A stretch of 23,950 bases of DNA from Tieghemiomyces parasiticus (Eukaryota > Kickxellomycota > Dimargaritomycetes > Dimargaritales > Dimargaritaceae). The number at the start of each line of letters is the position of its first letter. Within the stretch, counting starts at the first letter, position 1. The DNA is taken from positions 1-23,950 of the forward strand of contig JANBPT010000758.1 in NCBI GenBank assembly GCA_027575765.1. The letters run 5' to 3'. Shown piece by piece: positions 19,306-23,950 of this stretch. The notes below the pieces were generated by a model. It searched no databases and had not been told where the DNA came from. It saw only the letters and a program-made list of their open reading frames with translations. The translations under genes were made by a program, and so were the position numbers.

Positions 19306-20286
19306 TTAATGACGCTCAACTTGATGTTTTTTCATATAATACTTCCTCTTAAACACGCCATCACACTCGGGACACTTGAACGGGTGCAGTTTGGTATGGA
19401 CCTCCCTGTTGTGGCGTTGCAGGTCATACTTTCGCTTGAAAGCTGCCGAGCAAATCTCACAGCTAAACGGCCTTTCTAATTTTGGAGAGCCATTTATCCC
19501 CCTGTGAGCTATCTTCCGGCGATCCATTTTGGTAGGAGAATGTAAGGATCTTAGCGATGAGGTCCCCGATGTACGTCGGTCACCCAACAGACGTGGAACC
19601 GACCGAATGTGTCCGTCACCCGACATTTCCTCGATAGCTGGGGCGGCCATGCCATCCCAAGGGGCCGCCCGGACATCAAGACTGGGGGTCAAGTCAAAAG
19701 TCGGTTGCTGGGTATCCAATGCAGACGGCTCGGGGTAGGGTAAACTGGCGTAGTTAACTTCTTCTGGCATACCGTAGTAGTGGAAATCGGAGAACGGCCA
19801 CGGGTCGCTGTCGACCTCGTAAAGCGGTGCTTCGGACTGAAAAGAGCCGGATGGGTCGAACAGGTGGCCATTCGGTAAGTATCCTGTCAGGGGCGCCTCC
19901 CATGGTCCGGCACTCGAGAGGTTGTCCTCGGGGTAAAACGGTAACCAACCTAAACGGTCAGGCTCGGAGTAGCGCTCTACGCTGGCCGCTTGATCCGGCG
20001 GATACTGGTGGACAGCGCTGTACAAGCCAGGCAAGAGGGGGTAGCCGGATGGTGAAGGCGGGTAAGTCTCAGGATCGGAGATCGGTACTCCCTGCCAGGC
20101 CATTAAGCTGTCATCATCGGCTCTGGGCTGGGTCGAGAACGGTTCGCCATAGGGATCATCCGAAGGATCAATGAAAGACTGTGTCTGCGTGTACTGACGG
20201 ACGCCATATCTAGGGCTGGGCACAGCGGCAGCGTTAGCGTGACTGGTCAATGCCAGTAGAGCGGCTGTGAGGGCGTACCACTTCAT
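19306..20286 (-). CDS. Secretory-signal protein with two C-terminal C2H2 zinc fingers
   Basis: Single exon, 326 residues, ATG at 20286. The first ~20 residues are a textbook signal peptide (MKWYALTAALLALTSHANA, A-x-A cleavage site). Residues ~25-225 are rich in Pro, Tyr, Asp and Ser, with no domain recognised and likely disordered. Next come a Ser/Arg stretch and a basic segment, KMDRRKIAHRG, which could serve as a nuclear localisation signal. The C-terminus carries two near-identical C2H2 fingers: C276, C279, H292, H297 and C305, C308, H321, H326, each C-x2-C-x12-H-x4-H with FKRKY before the helix and a TKLHPF linker; the final zinc ligand is the last residue. C2H2 pairs normally bind DNA in the nucleus, so a secretory signal is contradictory. 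Options are an effector exported to another organism's nucleus, a signal peptide that is not used, or a secreted metal/RNA-binding protein. Confidence 0.8.
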   Translation of the reverse strand: MKWYALTAALLALTSHANAAAVPSPRYGVRQYTQTQSFIDPSDDPYGEPFSTQPRADDDSLMAWQGVPISDPETYPPSPSGYPLLPGLYSAVHQYPPDQAASVERYSEPDRLGWLPFYPEDNLSSAGPWEAPLTGYLPNGHLFDPSGSFQSEAPLYEVDSDPWPFSDFHYYGMPEEVNYASLPYPEPSALDTQQPTFDLTPSLDVRAAPWDGMAAPAIEEMSGDGHIRSVPRLLGDRRTSGTSSLRSLHSPTKMDRRKIAHRGINGSPKLERPFSCEICSAAFKRKYDLQRHNREVHTKLHPFKCPECDGVFKRKYYMKKHQVERH

Positions 20287-20530
20287 GGGAGGTATACTAT
20301 TCAGTTAACTGTGGGGGATGCAATAGATGATGAATATGGCAAGTGCCAACGTATTGAGTGTACTGTGATAGAAAATAGCGGGTAGGCGCATTTCAAATCA
20401 AGGCGTCCAGGGAAGAGGTAAATATACGCCAGTTCAATCGGAGGATTGCAGGGGAGAAAGCCGAAAGGCATCACTTTCGGCACCCACACTTCCGAACCGC
20501 TGAGAGTGTGAGCGAAGAAGACACTAATCC

Positions 20531-20752
20531 ACGCCATTTCGCCCACTCCTTGAGATCCTTAGTAGCACCTGGGTCACAAAGGCTTTAGGAGGACAGTTGG
20601 ACCGTTTCTGTGTTGCAGCTCGAGAAGGTGATATGGCGACCGTGGACGACTGTGTAACGCTCTCCCTTTCGGCGCTGCCACAGGAAGAATTATTTCCCAA
20701 CGCTGCCACCCTGGTGACGGTGGCTAGTCAGGGTGCCGAGAAATATAATTAG
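20531..20752 (+). other. Open run of 73 codons, unassigned
   Basis: Plus-strand frame open from after a TAA at 20525 to TAG at 20750-20752; its only ATG (20633) would leave 39 residues. The translation includes LDRFCVAAREGDMATVDD, which superficially recalls an ankyrin-type helix (AAREGDL), then an Ala/Leu-rich tail. It could be a terminal exon or relic, or chance. No upstream exon was found. Confidence 0.2.
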
Positions 20753-21938
20753 GCGGGAGCGCCTCACATTAGCCTACAGGTCTACATCCTATAAGGCCTT
20801 TGCCATCGCTGCAGGGTCACGGGTGATCCAGGCACTACGTTAGAAATAGCCAAATTGTCACCAATACTCGACATGGCACCTCCGGGAGAGTTTTAGGGCG
20901 AGGTCTCAAAAGGTGATGTCTTCTACCCACTCGAAGTTACTTGGAATCCTTAAGAACCGAAGCAACTGTGGCCCCTCCCATTTTGCACTTGCGTTGTCAC
21001 TTTTTCCCGGTTCATCCTTGCGTAATAGATGCAGAATTCTGACACGCTGTGCCTTCCCATACACCCGGTGGTTAATTTCCTGTACGCTGCTGCCGGGGAA
21101 CTCTCATCCTGCAGCGTTAATGAAACACCACCTTCCTGCTGTCGGCCTAACTCTCCGACCAGGATGATAATGGAGGGATGGCTTCCAGATAACGTCAGCA
21201 GTGGTGCTACCCTGACCCATTCTCCCAGTGCAGACTTCATAATGCTAAACGCGGTATCTGTGCGACCGAATTGACGGACATGTCCCTGTCTAGCACAGTG
21301 GGTGCTGAGCCGAAGTAATGCAAGGCGCCCTAATGGCCCGGTGGTCAAAAAAAAGCGGAAGAATGGAAGCCAGTCCTCGATAAGTTCGGCCCTTATACTA
21401 TCGAGGCCAGCAAAGGAGCCGAGGTAGCTGCATCGCTTCAATACGGCCAATCCGTCCTTTAAATCGGCCTCAACTCCTTATACGGTAGCCAGATGGTGGT
21501 AACCACAGTGGTAGGCCTATTCGGTATGTGGCGTACAGGCGAATCCCTTGTCTTGACGAAACACACATGCAGTGGGCCAGAGCCCACCTTACGTAATATC
21601 ACATAGTCTGATTGGGGACTAATAAAAAAAGGTGCAGGGGTAAGCACTTCGTCTGTCAGCACAAGTTGCAATAAACTGTGTCAGGCTGAGCTTTATTGAG
21701 GATGGACTCACCTATAGGGTCGACAGGGCCAAATGGTTCCAAGTTAGAGGACTAGAAAACGGGCGGTAAATAGGAGGGCACGGGAAGCTGTGACAACAAG
21801 GTAAAGTGAAATAATACGAATGGAATACTGATGAAAGAGGATGGGACAGGGCTTTCCCCGGCCTTATTCTATTGCGGTGTAGGTCTGGCCTCCCCGGTAG
21901 TTTTGCCGCCTTTCGTTAGGTATGCAGCCCGGCTCGGG

Positions 21939-21961
21939 TCCGACGGTCTTCCTCCGTCGGA
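21939..21961. repeat. Inverted repeat, 8-bp stem
   Basis: TCCGACGG and CCGTCGGA flank a 7-nt pyrimidine loop. The stem is perfect and GC-rich. It lies in the gene-poor part with no gene to which it could serve as a terminator. Confidence 0.6.
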
Positions 21962-22670
21962 TGCTCTCATTTTCCTATAATCTTATTCCTGAGGCATAGC
22001 GAGTTCTGGGGCCGGTCTGCTCTGGCTGACCTCCAGGTATATGAAGGGGAGAGCATTCCCCCTCGAGATCTAGTGGTGCTTTCCTTTTTCTTCTTTTCTT
22101 ACACGCATCTCGTTCCCTTACAGTATCTCGCTACCCTTTTTCATTTTCTTCTTTCACACCTCAGGTTTCCTTTTATTACAACCTTACCTCATAAAATCCT
22201 AAATACCACACAGTATAGATTGTGCCCACAACAGTTCGACCGAATCTTGCCCACGAATATCAAGCCCTGTGCCATTCATGGTCATCTACTTTGCTGTGGT
22301 GTCTGTAGGCGAGTCGATACCAAAGACGAAATGATTATGGAGGGGGGAAAGGGTTGAATGGGCAAAGGGGGTGCGGAAAATGCTACGCACCGTCGAAACA
22401 TACAAGGTAAGTGTGGTGCCTATGAACCACGCTAGGACTAACGCATGCCTACACCGACCAGGTATCCCCAACGTTGGCGTACCACCACGCAGCCGGCTGC
22501 CCGTACTACCAGAGTCTCCCATGCATGTACTCTCTAAGTCACACCACTAACGCACTAAACCTTTGGCCTTCCAGAGCCACTTCTGAAAACACGACCCCTT
22601 GCAACCCGGACTTGCTACATGAGCCTCCGAGTCCGCCCCGATGAACTAGCTTTCCATTTTTGTCATTTTA

Positions 22671-22693
22671 CACTGCCGTATTGCCTGGCAGTG
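22671..22693. repeat. Inverted repeat, 7-bp stem
   Basis: CACTGCC and GGCAGTG separated by 9 nt, perfect match. No neighbouring gene explains it. Confidence 0.55.
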
Positions 22694-22983
22694 CATAGCA
22701 ATCGCCACCTCCACGGGTGGCTCGTGACTTCTTCACCTCAATAAACCCGCTGCTACGCCATTCCGCTGTCGACCTTCGCACCCTCCTTTACGTACACCAC
22801 GATGGGGTAGAGCACTGCTCTTCTGATTTGGGCACTCCGCTTGCTCGCCCTTGCGCCGTCCATGAGTACAGGAGCGGTGCTCAGCCGGCATGCTGTGCGT
22901 ATTGATTAGCAGGCCGTAGCTGCCAAGGGAACTAGTGCGCCAGGGCGTGACGTGGGTGCTGTCCTCGTATCAAGTGCTCACCA

Positions 22984-23007
22984 GGGGAGGCGTGTACACC
23001 CCTCCCC
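22984..23007. repeat. Near-perfect 24-bp palindrome
   Basis: Eleven of twelve positions are symmetric around a GTGTACAC core flanked by GGGGAGG on the left and CCTCCCC on the right; one C/C mismatch. It could be a site for a dimeric DNA-binding protein. It lies in sequence without genes, so its role is unknown. Confidence 0.7.
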
Positions 23008-23950
23008 AGTTTATCTTGTGCTTAAGCCTAGCTTTTCCAATGCGACCACCTGAGCTGCGCAGGTAGGCCCAGAACGACCAGGTCAGAAAGGCCGTACATT
23101 CTAATAGGTCGGTGGATTATTTTTTTTGGGGTATGGCCAGCAGCCTTAGCCCTTGTCCGTCCGTCCACGAAGCGGTCTGGCCTCATCCCCCCCATGGCCC
23201 CTGGAGGCAGTGCTAATTAAAGGTTGCAGTCTGGTGGATAATGCCTCCTATTCGTTTATTGTCCTGAGTCCTCCAAAGGCCTTGTTGCCCTGGCTGAGCC
23301 TGGATATTGGTGATCTAACCACTGGTATTTCTGACCATTGGCAAGCTACTCCCTGATCTCGCCGTGAGTTCTTTCCGTACTTCTCTTCGGCGGTACTGGT
23401 GCCGACGTGCTTACTTAGGCTGGTGCTACTACCTGCGGCGTCTGCACATTGCGAGGCACTGGATAGTACTGTGTGTTGGCAGGCACAGATGTCTATTGAC
23501 GAAGGCGACAGCGAAGCTTAAGATGAGGAAAATGCACTTGAACTGGTAAAAAGGGCAACTACAGGATGACAGGAAGGCGGGGAACAATTCTGGTCTCGGC
23601 CCGGCCCTCGTCCTAGTTCCCCACACCTCTTCCGACGGATGGATCCTGGCGTTACCCGGATGTGGCCTTCCTGCAGTGGGAGGAGGGAAAACCCTCAGGT
23701 CTTTCCGGTAGGCTTTAGGCCGGGGTCAGTGGGGGGCCCTCCCCGCCGCCAATATACTTTAGGTAGCGCCCAGAGACGAGATGCTACCGTTATCTTGTAA
23801 CCAGAAGAGCGGCATCATGCCGGACCCGATTATCTGCAGCCGACGCGGTGTGGCCAACGGATGTGGGGCGGGATTGCGCAAATGAAGTAGGTTTAGATTC
23901 TATGAAAAACCACAATACAACATTACCGACGCACCTATTGAATAGAAAAA

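Larger units (their letters stand above)
20287..23950. other. Gene-poor right end, possibly with decayed coding sequence
   Basis: 3.7 kb in which no intact gene could be built on either strand. The part next to 20286 must contain the promoter of the C2H2 gene. Items of note: a plus-strand open run 20531-20752 without a recognised domain; an interrupted plus-strand stretch around 21349-21605 that weakly recalls an ABC half-transporter membrane segment; GC-rich hairpins at 20461-20480, 21939-21961 and 22671-22693; a near-perfect 24-bp palindrome at 22984-23007. Long frames elsewhere start at non-ATG codons and lack splice partners. Confidence 0.4.

Noticed and set aside
20950..21450. 166-codon minus-strand frame
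   Set aside because: Opens at TTG, has no ATG near its start, no recognised motif and no splice partner. It remains possible but unsupported.
22795..22870. tRNA-like string GGGGTAGAGCACTGCTCTTC
   Set aside because: Resembles a D-arm and anticodon stem, but no acceptor stem pairs and there is no B box GGTTCGANNCC downstream.
1..23950. CRISPR arrays, insertion sequences, bacterial operons, viral genes
   Set aside because: None seen. The window is spliced eukaryotic DNA; no spaced direct repeats, transposase, reverse transcriptase or capsid motifs were recognised.

Overview
This window is a nuclear segment of a fungus, most likely an intron-rich, early-diverging one; the species cannot be fixed from sequence alone. 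The grounds are densely packed single-copy eukaryotic housekeeping genes, introns of about 90-265 nt with GTAAGT/GTAGGT/GTACGT donors and CTAAC/CTAAT branch-point-like motifs, a pol III tRNA gene, and one protein of a family typical of fungi (BIM1-like secreted copper protein). All exon joins were made by eye: each was checked for GT..AG boundaries and for a continuous reading frame, but there are no transcripts behind them.

Layout, left to right. 1-471: 5' end of an AOS1-type SUMO E1 subunit (minus), cut by the window edge. 472-2391: mostly non-coding. 2392-3090: secreted BIM1-like protein (plus). 3409-3942: VPS68/TMEM50 membrane protein (minus). 4398-5290: Arg/Ser-rich FAM133-like nuclear protein (minus), divergent from PBDC1 at 5806-6401 (plus). 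7029-10782: ten-exon FAN1 nuclease (plus). 11032-11113: intronless tRNA-Leu(CAA). 11468-12266: ADI1 acireductone dioxygenase (plus). Then four minus-strand genes: an unrecognised four-exon gene (12639-13892), a PAAT-like five-exon gene (14311-16122), a seven-exon UBAC2-like rhomboid pseudoprotease (16533-18726), and a single-exon protein joining a secretory signal peptide to two C2H2 zinc fingers (19306-20286). 20287-23950 is gene-poor and may hold decayed coding sequence.

The genes do not form one pathway. They cover SUMO activation, endosomal and ER membrane quality control (VPS68, UBAC2), interstrand crosslink repair (FAN1), methionine salvage (ADI1), protein biogenesis (PBDC1), RNA processing (FAM133-like) and the cell surface (BIM1-like). 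The items most worth follow-up are the signal-peptide/C2H2 protein, the fungal PAAT homologue, FAN1 with a SUMO-interaction motif and no visible UBZ finger, and the CUE-like tail on UBAC2.
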